Assembly: GCF_900473935.1 (NCBI RefSeq)
Contig: NZ_UCNN01000030.1
Coordinates: 186,001 to 250,000 of the forward strand
Reading direction: 5' to 3'
Length of the DNA: 64,000 nt
DNA from: Synechococcus sp. UW105
GTDB lineage: Bacteria; Cyanobacteriota; Cyanobacteriia; PCC-6307; Cyanobiaceae
A program made the translations under genes and the position numbers. Shown here one piece after another: positions 27,794-36,823 of the stretch (its first letter is position 1; each line of letters begins with the position of its first letter). The notes beneath the pieces were generated by a model that saw only the letters and a program-made list of their open reading frames with translations, was not told the DNA's origin and made no database searches.

Positions 27794-28876
27794 ATGGTGC
27801 CCCCAACCGCCGTCAGTGAAGCCGCAGCAGCGGATTCAGCCGTTTCCATCAAGGACCCGGTCAAGGACACGATCCTGACGCCCCGCTTCTATACGACCGA
27901 CTTCGATGAGATGGCGGCGATGGACCTCCGCCCCAACGAGGCGGAACTAGAAGCCATTTGCGAAGAGTTCCGAAAGGATTACAACCGCCACCATTTTGTC
28001 CGTAATGGTGAATTCGACGGCGCCGCCGAGAAGCTCGACCCCAAAACACGAGAAGTTTTTGTTGAATTTCTAGAGCAGAGCTGCACCTCAGAATTCTCAG
28101 GTTTTCTGCTTTACAAAGAACTGAGTCGCCGGATCAAGACGCGTAATCCTCTCCTGGCTGAGTGTTTCGCCCATATGGCCCGAGACGAGGCACGCCACGC
28201 TGGATTCCTCAATAAATCAATGAGTGACTTCGGCTTGCAGCTTGACTTAGGTTTTTTGACTGCCAACAAAAAGTATACATTTTTCAAGCCTAAATACATC
28301 TTCTACGCCACTTATCTCTCCGAAAAGATTGGCTATTGGCGCTATATCGCCATCTTCCGTCACTTAGAGAAAAACCCAGACAGCAAGATCTTTCCAATCT
28401 TCAACTTCTTCGAGAACTGGTGTCAGGACGAGAACCGTCACGGCGACTTCTTTGATGCCCTGATGAAAGCGCAGCCAGACACCGTTCGCGGCTTTCGCGC
28501 TCGTTTGTTCTGTCGCTTCTTTCTTCTGGCCGTTTTCGCGACCATGTATGTGCGTGATGTGGCTCGTAAGGAGTTTTATGAATCCCTGGGTCTCGACGCT
28601 CGCGAGTACGACCGGATGGTCATCGACAAGACCAACGAGACATCGGCACGAGTCTTCCCAGTTGTGCTCGATGTCAAGAATCCCAAGTTCTGGGATGGGC
28701 TTGAAAACCTTGTGAACAACAATGCTGCCCTGGCTGCAGCCGATGCCAGCAGCGCACCTGCTCCCCTGAAGCTGGTGCGCAAATTGCCCCACTGGCTGGC
28801 CAACGGAGTGCAGATGGCATCCCTCTTCCTGATGTCGCCTGTGCGCAGTGACCAATACCAGCCAGCCGTGCGCTAG
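27794..28876 (+). CDS. acsF: Mg-protoporphyrin IX monomethyl ester oxidative cyclase
   Basis: A 360-residue diiron enzyme that forms the fifth ring of chlorophyll using oxygen. The diiron ligands are visible in [14 protein letters not shown] (about residues 96-109), DEARHAGF (about 132-139), and [14 protein letters not shown] (about 205-218). The N-terminal 25 residues are Ala-rich and variable; [12 protein letters not shown] opens the conserved part. The start is ATG. The length is normal for cyanobacterial AcsF. It acts at the thylakoid or inner membrane with the small partner Ycf54, which is not in this window. A hairpin at 28926-28951 probably ends the transcript. Confidence 0.96.
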   Translation: MVPPTAVSEAAAADSAVSIKDPVKDTILTPRFYTTDFDEMAAMDLRPNEAELEAICEEFRKDYNRHHFVRNGEFDGAAEKLDPKTREVFVEFLEQSCTSEFSGFLLYKELSRRIKTRNPLLAECFAHMARDEARHAGFLNKSMSDFGLQLDLGFLTANKKYTFFKPKYIFYATYLSEKIGYWRYIAIFRHLEKNPDSKIFPIFNFFENWCQDENRHGDFFDALMKAQPDTVRGFRARLFCRFFLLAVFATMYVRDVARKEFYESLGLDAREYDRMVIDKTNETSARVFPVVLDVKNPKFWDGLENLVNNNAALAAADASSAPAPLKLVRKLPHWLANGVQMASLFLMSPVRSDQYQPAVR

Positions 28877-28925
28877 CCAATCGCAAACGACTCACCGTCG
28901 GCCAGATCTCACAACGTGCATCTGT

Positions 28926-28960
28926 CAATGCCTGGCGCAAGCCGGGCATTGTTCTGTTCA
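28926..28960 (+). terminator. Likely terminator hairpin after acsF
   Basis: An 11-bp stem (28926-28936 with 28941-28951, one T-G pair) capped by the tetraloop GCAA and followed by TTCTGTTC. The T tract is imperfect, so termination may be partial. Its position also argues that tldD starts downstream of it. Confidence 0.65.
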
Positions 28961-28996
28961 GTTCTCCATAATCAGAGCTTGACGCATTCGGGCGGT

Positions 28997-30442
28997 TTGG
29001 TTGCATCCCATCCAACGGAACGCCAAGACCATGGGCTAGATCCGGCCCAGACGGCTTGGCAGCAGCGGCTCGAAGCCTTGCTCGGAGAAGGATGTCGGGC
29101 CGGGGCAGACCTCGTGGAGGTCTTTCTCGAACGCACGGACCACATCGGTGTCCTGGCTGAACAGGACACGATCACGAGCGTCAGTCCAGCATTTGCGATG
29201 GGGGCCGGAATTCGTGTTTTCAGCAACCAACGCGATGGCTTCGTCAGCACAAACGATCTCAGCGACGCCGGGCTTCTCAGGGCCCTCGATCAGGCGCTTG
29301 GCATGCTCAATCTGGAACGCCACGCTGCAGCAAGTTTGGGCAGCTTCGAGGGCCTACGGCCTTTGCGCGATTTTGGATTAGAGAAACAGGGATGGCTCGT
29401 TCAGGCCCCAGACCTTTCCTCAAGCACGGCCTTGTTGCTTCAGGGAACCGATCTGTTGCAGCGGCATGGACAACACCTCGACGTCAGACGCGGTAGCTAT
29501 TCACGTGACTGGCAGGAGGTGCTTGTCGCCGCAAGTGATGGGACTTTTGCTCGCGATATCCGTTTGCACCAATCCAGTGGTTTGAGTGTGCTCGCTGCCG
29601 ATGGTCAGCACCGGGCCAGTATCGGACGGCGCTATGGCTCCACAGACAGGCCTGACGACCTCAAGACTTGGGATGTGGACGCCTCGGCGGCAGAGGTCTG
29701 TGCGAGCGCAGCCACCATGCTCTACGCCGACTATGTGGATGGAGGCCAGATGCCCGTGGTGTTGGCCAATCGATTCGGTGGTGTGATCTTCCACGAAGCC
29801 TGTGGCCATTTGTTGGAAACCACCCAACTGGAACGAGGGACATCGCCCTTCGCCGGCATGGTTGACCAGACCATTGCCAATCCTGCGGTCACGGCCATTG
29901 ATGAAGGCCTCAGTGCCGGTGCGTTTGGCTCAATTGCCATGGATGATGAAGGAATGGAGTCGCAAAGAACCGTTTTGATTGAGAACGGAGTGCTGAAACG
30001 ATTCCTCAGTGATCGGGCAGGTGAGATGCGAACAGGCCATCAGCGCACAGGCAGTGGCAGGCGACAAAACCACGGTTTCGCAGCAGCCAGTCGCATGCGC
30101 AACACCTACATCGCTGCCGGTCCCCATCGACCAGAAGAGCTGATCAGCTCAATTGACCGAGGGCTTTATTGCAAATCGATGGGGGGTGGAAGTGTTGGAG
30201 CGACAGGCCAGTTCAACTTCTCAGTTGAGGAGGCCTATCTGATTGAGAACGGTCAATTGGGTCAGGCCGTGAAAGGAGCCACCTTGATCGGCGAAGCCAA
30301 GGAGGTGATGCCCCGCATCTCGATGTGTGCTGATGACCTAGATCTTGCAGCCGGATACTGCGGTTCTGTCAGCGGCAGCATTTTTGTCACCGTGGGGCAA
30401 CCTCACATCAAGGTCGATTCCATCACCGTGGGAGGCCGCTGA
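28997..30442 (+). CDS. tldD: TldD/PmbA-family metalloprotease, TldD type
   Basis: About 481 residues. TldD and TldE (PmbA) form a heterodimeric zinc protease that trims unfolded peptides; TldD carries the zinc site. The site is visible as FHEACGHLLETTQLERG near residue 262 (H-E-A-x-G-H). ADLVEVFLERTDHI near the N terminus and GGSVGATGQFNFSVEEAYLIENG near residue 395 are typical of the family. The start is uncertain: no ATG precedes the conserved region after the acsF terminator, so TTG at 28997 is used and TTG at 28979 is an alternative. Its partner follows after 2 nt. Confidence 0.88.
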   Translation: MVASHPTERQDHGLDPAQTAWQQRLEALLGEGCRAGADLVEVFLERTDHIGVLAEQDTITSVSPAFAMGAGIRVFSNQRDGFVSTNDLSDAGLLRALDQALGMLNLERHAAASLGSFEGLRPLRDFGLEKQGWLVQAPDLSSSTALLLQGTDLLQRHGQHLDVRRGSYSRDWQEVLVAASDGTFARDIRLHQSSGLSVLAADGQHRASIGRRYGSTDRPDDLKTWDVDASAAEVCASAATMLYADYVDGGQMPVVLANRFGGVIFHEACGHLLETTQLERGTSPFAGMVDQTIANPAVTAIDEGLSAGAFGSIAMDDEGMESQRTVLIENGVLKRFLSDRAGEMRTGHQRTGSGRRQNHGFAAASRMRNTYIAAGPHRPEELISSIDRGLYCKSMGGGSVGATGQFNFSVEEAYLIENGQLGQAVKGATLIGEAKEVMPRISMCADDLDLAAGYCGSVSGSIFVTVGQPHIKVDSITVGGR

Positions 30443-30444
30443 AC

Positions 30445-31830
30445 ATGTCAGGCACCAATAGCACTGCACCTCAAGCGCTCAACGTTTCAGACCTTCGGGA
30501 CCAGCTCGATGGGATGGCCCATCGTGAAGGGATCCACAAATGGGATCTAGGGGCAAGCCGCAGTAGCAATGCCACCGTTCAGGTGGACCGCGGTGAAGCC
30601 AAGCAGCTGAAAGCCTCCCAGCGCAGTTCCATCACCGTGCGTGTTTGGAACGCTGCAGGCTTGGTGGGGATCACAAGTACAACCGATCTCTCGCCATCAG
30701 GCCTTGAGCGAGCACTCATCGGGGCGAGAGACGCCAGTCAATTTGGGAATGCCAACGATATTCCCGGGTTCTCACCGCTTGCCATGGCACCGACACCGGA
30801 ACTGAACCGGCCCTTGCAACCTGCCTTGGGGATTCAGAAACTGCTCAGCACCCTTAAACATGCTGAGAAGGATCTGCTTGGCCAGCATCAAGCGATTGAA
30901 ACCGTGCCCTACAACGGCCTCAGTGAAGGCAGCAGCGAGCGGATCTACCTGAATAGCGACGGTGCTGTGAGGCAGGTGCAACGCACACAAGCCAGTCTTT
31001 ATCTCTACGCCAGAGCCGAAGAGATGGGCCGCAAGCCCCGCAGTGGCGGCGCGATACGTGTCGCACTCGGAAGTGAGGGGCTTGATGTACAGGGCTGCGT
31101 TGATGAGGCAGCCCAACGCACGATGAGTCATCTCAATTACCAACCGATCGATACCGGTCGTTATCTGGTCTGTTTCACTCCGGAAGCTTTCCTCGATCTT
31201 CTTGGTGCGTTCAGCAGCTTGATGAATGCCCGGGCCATTCTTGATGGGGTCAGCCTCAGTGACGCTGATTCGATCGGCTCGCGCCTGGCTGTGCCGTTTT
31301 TGTCTCTCCACGACAATGGTCTGCATCCTGGCCATGTGGGAGCAGCACCCTTCGATGGGGAGGGGACACCGACACAACGCCTGCGCCTGATCCACAACGG
31401 CCTGTTGGAAAGTTTCCTGCATTCGGAAGCAACAGCGCGTCATTTCGGCGTGGAGCCAACCGGCCATGCCGGACTGGGTGCCAAGGTCTCGGTTGGTCCT
31501 GACTGGTTTGAAGTGAGTACGAGCGAGGGAACAACGAGTGGCACAACCCATCTCCATCATTCGAGCAGCCTTGACACCTTTGTTCTGATCGAGAGCCTCA
31601 ATGCCCTTCATGCAGGAGTGAAGGCAAGTCAGGGTTCCTTTTCGCTGCCCTTTGATGGCTGGCTGGTGCGTGATGGTGAAAAAATATCGGTCGAGTCAGC
31701 AACGGTGGCTGGTGATATCCGCCAGGTCCTTAGCGGCATCGTGCATCTTGAACCTGACGCCAAGGTGACCCATCAGGGAGTTTCTCCTCACGTCTGGGTG
31801 GATGGTCTCGCGATCACTGGCGAAGCCTGA
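30445..31830 (+). CDS. pmbA: TldD/PmbA-family protein, TldE (PmbA) type
   Basis: A 461-residue partner of TldD. It has the same fold but lacks the HExxGH zinc motif, as expected for the TldE/PmbA subunit. It shows the family DRGEAKQLKASQRSSITVRV segment and GLLESFLHSEATARHFG near residue 318. In E. coli the pair matures microcin B17 and degrades the antitoxin CcdA; the cyanobacterial targets are unknown. The ATG begins 2 nt after the tldD stop, so the two subunits are coexpressed. fmt follows after 21 nt. Confidence 0.88.
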   Translation: MSGTNSTAPQALNVSDLRDQLDGMAHREGIHKWDLGASRSSNATVQVDRGEAKQLKASQRSSITVRVWNAAGLVGITSTTDLSPSGLERALIGARDASQFGNANDIPGFSPLAMAPTPELNRPLQPALGIQKLLSTLKHAEKDLLGQHQAIETVPYNGLSEGSSERIYLNSDGAVRQVQRTQASLYLYARAEEMGRKPRSGGAIRVALGSEGLDVQGCVDEAAQRTMSHLNYQPIDTGRYLVCFTPEAFLDLLGAFSSLMNARAILDGVSLSDADSIGSRLAVPFLSLHDNGLHPGHVGAAPFDGEGTPTQRLRLIHNGLLESFLHSEATARHFGVEPTGHAGLGAKVSVGPDWFEVSTSEGTTSGTTHLHHSSSLDTFVLIESLNALHAGVKASQGSFSLPFDGWLVRDGEKISVESATVAGDIRQVLSGIVHLEPDAKVTHQGVSPHVWVDGLAITGEA

Positions 31831-31851
31831 GTTACTGAGAGATCGACTGTC

Positions 31852-32886
31852 GTGAAGATCCTCTTCTGGGGCACACCTGCCTACGCGGTTCCCACTCTGC
31901 AGGCCCTAATCAAGGCAGGCCACACTGTCGTTGGCGTGGTTAGCCAGCCCGACCGCAGGCGCGGACGCGGCAAACAACTGATGCCCTCGGCCGTCAAAGA
32001 CGCAGCCTTGGCTCTCGATCTGCCCGTGTACACACCGGAAAAGATCAAACAGGATGCGGCCTGTGTCGACCAACTGGCATCCCTTGGTGCCGATGTCTCT
32101 GTCGTCGTCGCTTTCGGGCAGATCCTTCCTAAGAATGTGCTGGAGATGACGCCGCTTGGCAGCTGGAATGGCCACGGCTCTCTCCTACCCAGATGGCGTG
32201 GGGCCGGTCCGATTCAATGGGCACTGCTCGAAGGAGACGGCGAAACCGGTGTCGGCATCATGGCGATGGAGGAAGGTCTCGATACTGGACCTGTTCTGCT
32301 TGAGGAGAAGGTGGCGATTGGTCTACACGACAACGCCTCCGTTCTGAGTGAGCGCCTCAGCCAGCTCACCGCCGAGTTGATGGTGACATCGATGCCACTG
32401 ATCGAGGCCGCCGGACGTGGCCATGAACCAGAACGGTTGCAAAGGCTGGGCGTCAGACACCAGGGCGATGGCAGCTGTTATGCCCGCATGCTTCAGAAAG
32501 ACGACTTCCAGATCGACTGGAATCAATCCGCCCTAACCATTCATCGCAAGGTGATGGGCTTGTACCCAGCCGCCTCAACCCGATGGAACGGGAAGCGCCT
32601 CAAAATCTTTAGGACAGAACCGTTAATCAGACGGCTGAGTGATCAACTGTCGACAGCGGCGACCACCCTCACAGAGCGCTGGGGACTAGAAGCTGGGATC
32701 CCTTCGACTGAGACGATTGCACCTGGAACAGTGTTGGAAGTGGTGCCCGAGCATGGCTTGGTGGTGGCTTCGAAAGGATGTCCTCTACTGATCAGAGAGG
32801 CCCAGTTAGAGGGAAAGAAGAAAAGTTCTGGTGCTCAGTTACTGCAACAACTTCAGGCAGAAACGGGAGACCAACTAGGCCACTAG
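31852..32886 (+). CDS. fmt: Methionyl-tRNA formyltransferase
   Basis: A 344-residue enzyme that formylates initiator Met-tRNA with 10-formyl-tetrahydrofolate. The N-terminal domain starts KILFWGTPAYAVPTLQALI. The active-site segment is WNGHGSLLPRWRGAGPIQWA at about residues 104-123 (Asn, His and later Asp of the formyltransferase triad). GIMAMEEGLDTGPVL near residue 139 contributes the Asp. The C-terminal tRNA-binding domain follows. The start is GTG at 31852. The 3' end overlaps the converging J-domain gene by 12 nt. With metG in the same window, two steps of initiator tRNA charging are encoded here. Confidence 0.95.
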   Translation: MKILFWGTPAYAVPTLQALIKAGHTVVGVVSQPDRRRGRGKQLMPSAVKDAALALDLPVYTPEKIKQDAACVDQLASLGADVSVVVAFGQILPKNVLEMTPLGSWNGHGSLLPRWRGAGPIQWALLEGDGETGVGIMAMEEGLDTGPVLLEEKVAIGLHDNASVLSERLSQLTAELMVTSMPLIEAAGRGHEPERLQRLGVRHQGDGSCYARMLQKDDFQIDWNQSALTIHRKVMGLYPAASTRWNGKRLKIFRTEPLIRRLSDQLSTAATTLTERWGLEAGIPSTETIAPGTVLEVVPEHGLVVASKGCPLLIREAQLEGKKKSSGAQLLQQLQAETGDQLGH

Positions 32887-33726
32887 GTGTTGATAGGCGG
32901 CATTGACCCGATGAAAGTCCGAGGCAGATCCGCCCACATCGGGATGATGCTTTTTGACTAAGCGACGGTGTGCCTGTTTGATCTGATCACGCGATGCTCC
33001 CCAACGCAGTCCGAGCACCTGTAAACACTCCACTAGCCGAGGATCAGCCCAACGTGGTGCTCCAGTTGGGTTGTTGGTGTCGCGGCTTGCGTGTCGGGCC
33101 TTGCCGTTGGCTTGTTTGGCCCCCTGGTAAGAACTTGCACGATGACTGGCACGGTCAGAGTGCCTCTGATCGGTACGCGTTCGTCGCCCACTGGTGGTAC
33201 GCGCCATTTTTTGGCATAAGTCTTGGACAACGCGACGAGGGTCTTCATCGAGCCACTCACGCGTGCGGACCCCATACAAGGCGAAGGCAGCAAGCACGGC
33301 CCATCGTTTCTTGTTCATCCCTCCATCGAGGGCCTGGAGAAGGTCCTGGCCGAGGCCTGGCAATAAACGGTCAAGACGTTGCTGCAAGGTCAGGTATGGG
33401 TGAAAACTCTGACGATTCAGGCTGTCCACCAGAGTCTCAAGCCCCTGGGCGCGCAGTGTGCTCCAGCCAGGCTGCTGAGCGAGAGCCTGCCCCCAGGAAT
33501 CCACTTGCGCGGTGGTCACATGAACGCGTCCCCCAGAGGGTGCTTGTTTTGACTGTTGGTTATGGCGTGGAGATGGGTCAGACCTCTGTTCAAGAAGCTC
33601 TAGGCGGTGTTGAAGCTGACGCAACTGCACTCTCAGCGCTTCATTCTCAGCCAACAAAGCATCCACATTGCTGGTGACTTGTCGAGCACGAGGATCAGCT
33701 GACCTGCGTCGTGGATCGAAGCCCAT
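32875..33726 (-). CDS. J-domain protein with N-terminal coiled coil
   Basis: A 283-residue protein. Residues about 20-50 form a coiled coil with leucine heptads (ENEALRVQLRQLQHRLELLE). A helical middle region of unknown type follows (about 75-165), then a basic Ser/Arg-rich linker. The C-terminal J domain (about 225-283) has the HPD motif in KKHHPDVGG. J domains activate DnaK-type chaperones. The J domain at the C terminus and the coiled coil at the N terminus make it a type III co-chaperone, probably bringing Hsp70 to a specific partner. It starts at ATG, 14 nt downstream of the DEAD-box helicase gene on the same strand. Confidence 0.75.
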   Translation of the reverse strand: MGFDPRRRSADPRARQVTSNVDALLAENEALRVQLRQLQHRLELLEQRSDPSPRHNQQSKQAPSGGRVHVTTAQVDSWGQALAQQPGWSTLRAQGLETLVDSLNRQSFHPYLTLQQRLDRLLPGLGQDLLQALDGGMNKKRWAVLAAFALYGVRTREWLDEDPRRVVQDLCQKMARTTSGRRTRTDQRHSDRASHRASSYQGAKQANGKARHASRDTNNPTGAPRWADPRLVECLQVLGLRWGASRDQIKQAHRRLVKKHHPDVGGSASDFHRVNAAYQHLVA

Positions 33727-33740
33727 AGGGGTCGCTCAGC

Positions 33741-35090
33741 TCAGCGCTGCGACGTCCGTCCGGTACGTCTTGGGCGCGCGGATGATTTGGAACGAGGTTT
33801 ATCGGCCCGGCCACGATCATGGCGCGTCCCTGATCCACTTCCTGACCGAGAGGGCCGGCGACCACGGCCTCCGCTGAGGTCGATTGGTGGGGCTTCCAGA
33901 ACGGTGGGCTCAAAACCAGGGATCAAGACCTTCTCTAACGATTCACGAGTTGTGCGCTCAATCGCCTTGAGAAGAAGGGATTCCTCCGCCGCGACGAGAG
34001 AAATCGCATGACCACATTCGCCGGCTCGCCCTGTACGACCAATGCGATGGACATAGTCCTCCGCCACGTTGGGTAGATCGAGATTGACCACGTGCGGCAA
34101 CTGCTGGATATCGATCCCACGTGCTGCGATATCGGTGGCCACCAGCACTCGCACCGATCCATCCTTAAAGCCCTGAAGAGCTCGGGTACGTGCCCCCTGA
34201 CTCTTATTGCCGTGAATCGCAGCGGCTGAAAGCCCTTCCTTGCTCAGGCGCTCAGCAACGCGATTGGCCCCATGTTTTGTACGAGAGAACACTAGAACTT
34301 GCTGCCAATTATTGGTTCGAATCAGATGACTGAGCAGTTCAGGCTTGCGCTTCATATCACAGGGATGAACCAACTGCTGAACGGTACGGGCCGTTTGATT
34401 CGGCGGAGTGATTTGAATCTGCAACGGATCATGGAGCAGCCCTGTAGCCAACTTGCGAATCGATGGATTGAAGGTGGCTGAAAACAATAGGTTTTGACGT
34501 CGCTCCGGTAACTTTGAGAGTATGCGTCGAATGTCATGAATGAAGCCCATATCAAGCATGCGATCGGCTTCATCAAGCACAAGAAATTCAACTCGCTCAA
34601 AGCGTATGGCGCCCTGCTGATACAAATCGAGCAAACGTCCAGGAGTGGCGACCAGTAAATCCACTCCCTGTTGCAGCCTTTGAATCTGGGGATTGACCTT
34701 GACCCCACCAAACACCACATCACTGCGAAGGCGTAAGTGGCGGCTGTAAACCCGCACATTGTCAAGAATCTGCGCGGCAAGTTCTCGGGTAGGGGTGAGC
34801 ACCAAAGCACGGATCTGGCAACGTCCAGAACGGGCTCCGTGGCTGAGCCTCTCCAACATGGGCAGGGTGAATCCAGCAGTTTTGCCCGTGCCTGTCTGAG
34901 CCGCCGCCATCAAGTCACGGCCGCTGAGCACAGCCGGAATGGCCTGCTCCTGAATCGGCGATGGTGTGCTGTAACCCTTCTCGCTCAGTGCCTTCAAAAG
35001 GGGTGCACTGAGACCCAGGTCATCAAAATTTGATGAGGACGCTGACGAAGGGGCGGCAGTAGCGGTGATGACCTGCAAGCGATGATTCAT
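33741..35090 (-). CDS. DEAD-box ATP-dependent RNA helicase (RhlE-like)
   Basis: A 449-residue RNA helicase. The Q motif lies in [12 protein letters not shown]. Motif I is [13 protein letters not shown] (about residue 55), Ia is [11 protein letters not shown], Ib is VATPGRL, and II is [14 protein letters not shown] is in LLFSATF, and VI is [11 protein letters not shown]. The C-terminal 45 residues form a basic Arg/Gly/Ser tail, as in RhlE-type helicases, which act in ribosome assembly, RNA turnover and cold response. The ATG at 35090 is chosen because conserved sequence follows shortly; a further in-frame start at 35138 adds 16 residues. Confidence 0.92.
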   Translation of the reverse strand: MNHRLQVITATAAPSSASSSNFDDLGLSAPLLKALSEKGYSTPSPIQEQAIPAVLSGRDLMAAAQTGTGKTAGFTLPMLERLSHGARSGRCQIRALVLTPTRELAAQILDNVRVYSRHLRLRSDVVFGGVKVNPQIQRLQQGVDLLVATPGRLLDLYQQGAIRFERVEFLVLDEADRMLDMGFIHDIRRILSKLPERRQNLLFSATFNPSIRKLATGLLHDPLQIQITPPNQTARTVQQLVHPCDMKRKPELLSHLIRTNNWQQVLVFSRTKHGANRVAERLSKEGLSAAAIHGNKSQGARTRALQGFKDGSVRVLVATDIAARGIDIQQLPHVVNLDLPNVAEDYVHRIGRTGRAGECGHAISLVAAEESLLLKAIERTTRESLEKVLIPGFEPTVLEAPPIDLSGGRGRRPSRSGSGSGTRHDRGRADKPRSKSSARPRRTGRTSQR

Positions 35091-35153
35091 CACCCTAGAA
35101 GCAAGACCTAGGGAGGACCGGGCAATGGGCTCTCCCAATGGGGAGGACCAAAA

Positions 35154-35372
35154 TCACCAGCAGAACTGCGAGAACAGTCGCCAGGGCAAGGGGTTTTGTC
35201 CGCCAAGGCGTTTCCGGCGGTAATCCTCCAGCTCAATATCCTCACGGTTGATCACATATCCCTGCTCAACTGACCACTGAATCGGATCAAGACCCGATCC
35301 AAGGAAATCCTTTTGCAGGCAAGGCTCTTGATCCATCCTGTCCATGAGGGCTTGCAGCTGCTCTTGACTCAT
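35154..35372 (-). CDS. Nif11-like small protein
   Basis: A 72-residue protein starting at ATG. The first 48 residues follow the Nif11 pattern: MSQEQLQALMDRMDQEPCLQ, then a short loop, then WSVEQGYVINREDIE. Nif11 domains serve as leader peptides of ribosomally made natural products in cyanobacteria, and also occur as free proteins of unknown role. After the domain comes DYRRKRLGG and a 14-residue Trp/Phe-rich end with one cysteine. The GG placement resembles a leader cleavage site, but the end is too short and Cys-poor for a typical lanthipeptide core. It is 64 nt downstream of the helicase stop-strand neighbour and marks the edge of the islet. Confidence 0.6.
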   Translation of the reverse strand: MSQEQLQALMDRMDQEPCLQKDFLGSGLDPIQWSVEQGYVINREDIELEDYRRKRLGGQNPLPWRLFSQFCW

Positions 35373-36078
35373 CCGATGCGATCCAGCTCATCAAGCTCTA
35401 GCAGTGTTTTCTCCGAAGCAATGGGAGTTTCCAATAAGGCTTAGTGGCATCCATAGAGTGCATATGGTCTAGGGATGCATCTCTCTAATGAAACCGCTGG
35501 TATGACAGTCGCTTCCACCCAAGGGACTGAAGACTGAACAAGGCCTAAACTAACGGCTATACCCACCCTGGTCGCAGCTAGCTCACAACTGATGAGCCAG
35601 GAAACAATTGAGCCAGGCGCAGGTACAAGAGCTCACGCCGGAGTTGGCTACCAGCTGCAAACCCATCCAGTTAAGACTGATTCTCGTTTTAATAATGCCC
35701 TCGTCAGAGTTAGGCCTGACGCCCAGTAGATAAAGCAACTGATGAGATCGACTTCTGCGAAAGGGATCCTCTCAAGATCAGAGCGTTAGCAGTCCGCTTA
35801 AGAATGGAAGCTCGCCTATTCGCAGCATCAACGGCTCTCAGCAACGCCTGCGAGGGACCCTAAGGGAAATAGTCATAGTTAAACCTTGCTGATTCAAGCC
35901 CATGCAGAGCCTTCTTGCAGAATTAGCGCACAGTCAGGAGAGATACCGACCACCTTCATTTTTGAATCGGGATGGGTACCGGGAGACAAGAGAAGTGGTC
36001 TGTATATCGATTCCACATTAGAAATTTCAGCCAAAACCTACATGACGGTTCCTTCTAATTGGAATCCACCGGTATCCG
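35373..36078. other. 706-nt stretch with only doubtful small frames
   Basis: No recognised gene. Two short plus-strand frames have protein-like composition. One, at 35592-35729, has 45 codons and starts MSQETIEPGAGTRAHAGVGY. The other, at 35902-36021, has 39 codons and starts MQSLLAELAHSQERYRPPSF. Between them a third frame (35722-35854) reads KATDEIDFCERDPLKIRALA and on to TAA but has no start codon. Together they could be remnants of a decayed gene or independent small peptides. No strong ribosome binding site precedes either start. Confidence 0.35.
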
Positions 36079-36258
36079 TTAGATTGCCATTGGGAGAGGC
36101 ACGTTGGTTGGCCCTTGTTTGCTGGAGGGTTGAGTGCCTGCAGGACCTCCATAGATCTTGGTGTCTGGTCCCTTTGGATTCCCACCGGCAAGTTCGTTGA
36201 GCTGATCAAGGCTCAGTTCTTCATTCCGACCATCATTCGGGATCGAAGCGGTGCTCAC
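36079..36258 (-). CDS. Putative double-glycine leader peptide (bacteriocin-like precursor)
   Basis: A 59-codon frame, GTG start at 36258 and TAA at 36079-36081. Residues 1-26 end in ELSLDQLNELAGG, a close match to the double-glycine leader consensus L-S-x-x-E-L-x-x-I-x-G-G that is cut and exported by C39-peptidase ABC transporters. The 33 residues after GG are rich in Gly (5) and Pro (7), hold three Lys, and have no Cys; they start NPKGPDTKIYGG and end VPLPMAI. This fits class II microcin/bacteriocin-like peptides or the small GG-secreted proteins known to promote biofilms in Synechococcus elongatus. No transporter or modifying enzyme lies in the window. There is no clear ribosome binding site, and an upstream in-frame TAA means GTG is the only start. 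Confidence 0.6.
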   Translation of the reverse strand: MSTASIPNDGRNEELSLDQLNELAGGNPKGPDTKIYGGPAGTQPSSKQGPTNVPLPMAI

Positions 36259-36340
36259 AACAGCGTTGAAGGCTTTTAATGAGACTTATGGGCGATTCTG
36301 TACGAGCTGAGGCTTCACTGTATGTCTTGCTTGCCATGAG

Positions 36341-36514
36341 CTAGCGGAGATTTCTGAACCTATCGCGAATTCGGTTGACAGTTGCCTCACCCGTATCTGG
36401 CGGGCTTGATGAATGTGAGCGTATAAAGCCAATGGATAAGACAGTTGCCAGGAAGGTGAAGCACACAACAAACGCGATGACTCGCTGCGTGAATGTGGCT
36501 TCTGATTCTTCCAT
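36341..36514 (-). CDS. Small single-span membrane protein
   Basis: A 57-residue protein. The ATG at 36514 is chosen because AAAGGTGA precedes it at a fitting distance; an in-frame start at 36559 would add 15 residues. An acidic N terminus (MEESEATFTQR) leads into one membrane helix at about residues 11-31 (VIAFVVCFTFLATVLSIGF). A basic C-terminal tail (RIRDRFRNLR) follows. The charge pattern suggests the tail is cytoplasmic. It lies 82 nt upstream of the double-glycine peptide on the same strand, so the two could share a transcript. The function is unknown. Confidence 0.55.
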   Translation of the reverse strand: MEESEATFTQRVIAFVVCFTFLATVLSIGFIRSHSSSPPDTGEATVNRIRDRFRNLR

Positions 36515-36823
36515 CAATTCGTCACCTTTACTTTGATAGTTCGTGATCTGCTCAGACAACAGCAGTTACTTGGCTGCAGCTTTGGCATGAGCTCATCAAC
36601 CCAATCAAGTTACTCGTCTACGCTTCCTAGAGGCCTTCTTCCTCTGCCAGGAGGCAGACCTTGACCTGCTCTGTGTTGATCAGGACGGCAAGGACTCAGA
36701 AAATTTTGTGTCGGCAGGTTGATAGCGATAACACACCCGCCACTGCTTTTCCCTTGTGGGTTTTGCATAGCCTTCGGTGGTGAGGACTAACAAGAAGCTA
36801 AGAGCCAAGGAAAATTAGAAGCC
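36515..36823. other. 309-nt stretch without a gene
   Basis: I see no convincing coding frame. A small hairpin, TCTGCC-agga-GGCAGA, lies near 36647-36663, without a following T run. The stretch separates the secreted-protein gene from the small membrane protein on the same strand and may hold the promoter of the latter. Confidence 0.35.

Noticed and set aside
30772-31611. A 279-codon open frame antisense to pmbA
   Set aside because: It is a shadow of a well-conserved gene, with unusual amino-acid composition (Cys, Arg, Gln) and no motif.
35886-36200. A 104-codon plus-strand frame opposite the double-glycine peptide
   Set aside because: Composition is poor in its second half, and the minus-strand frame with a conserved leader motif explains the sequence better.
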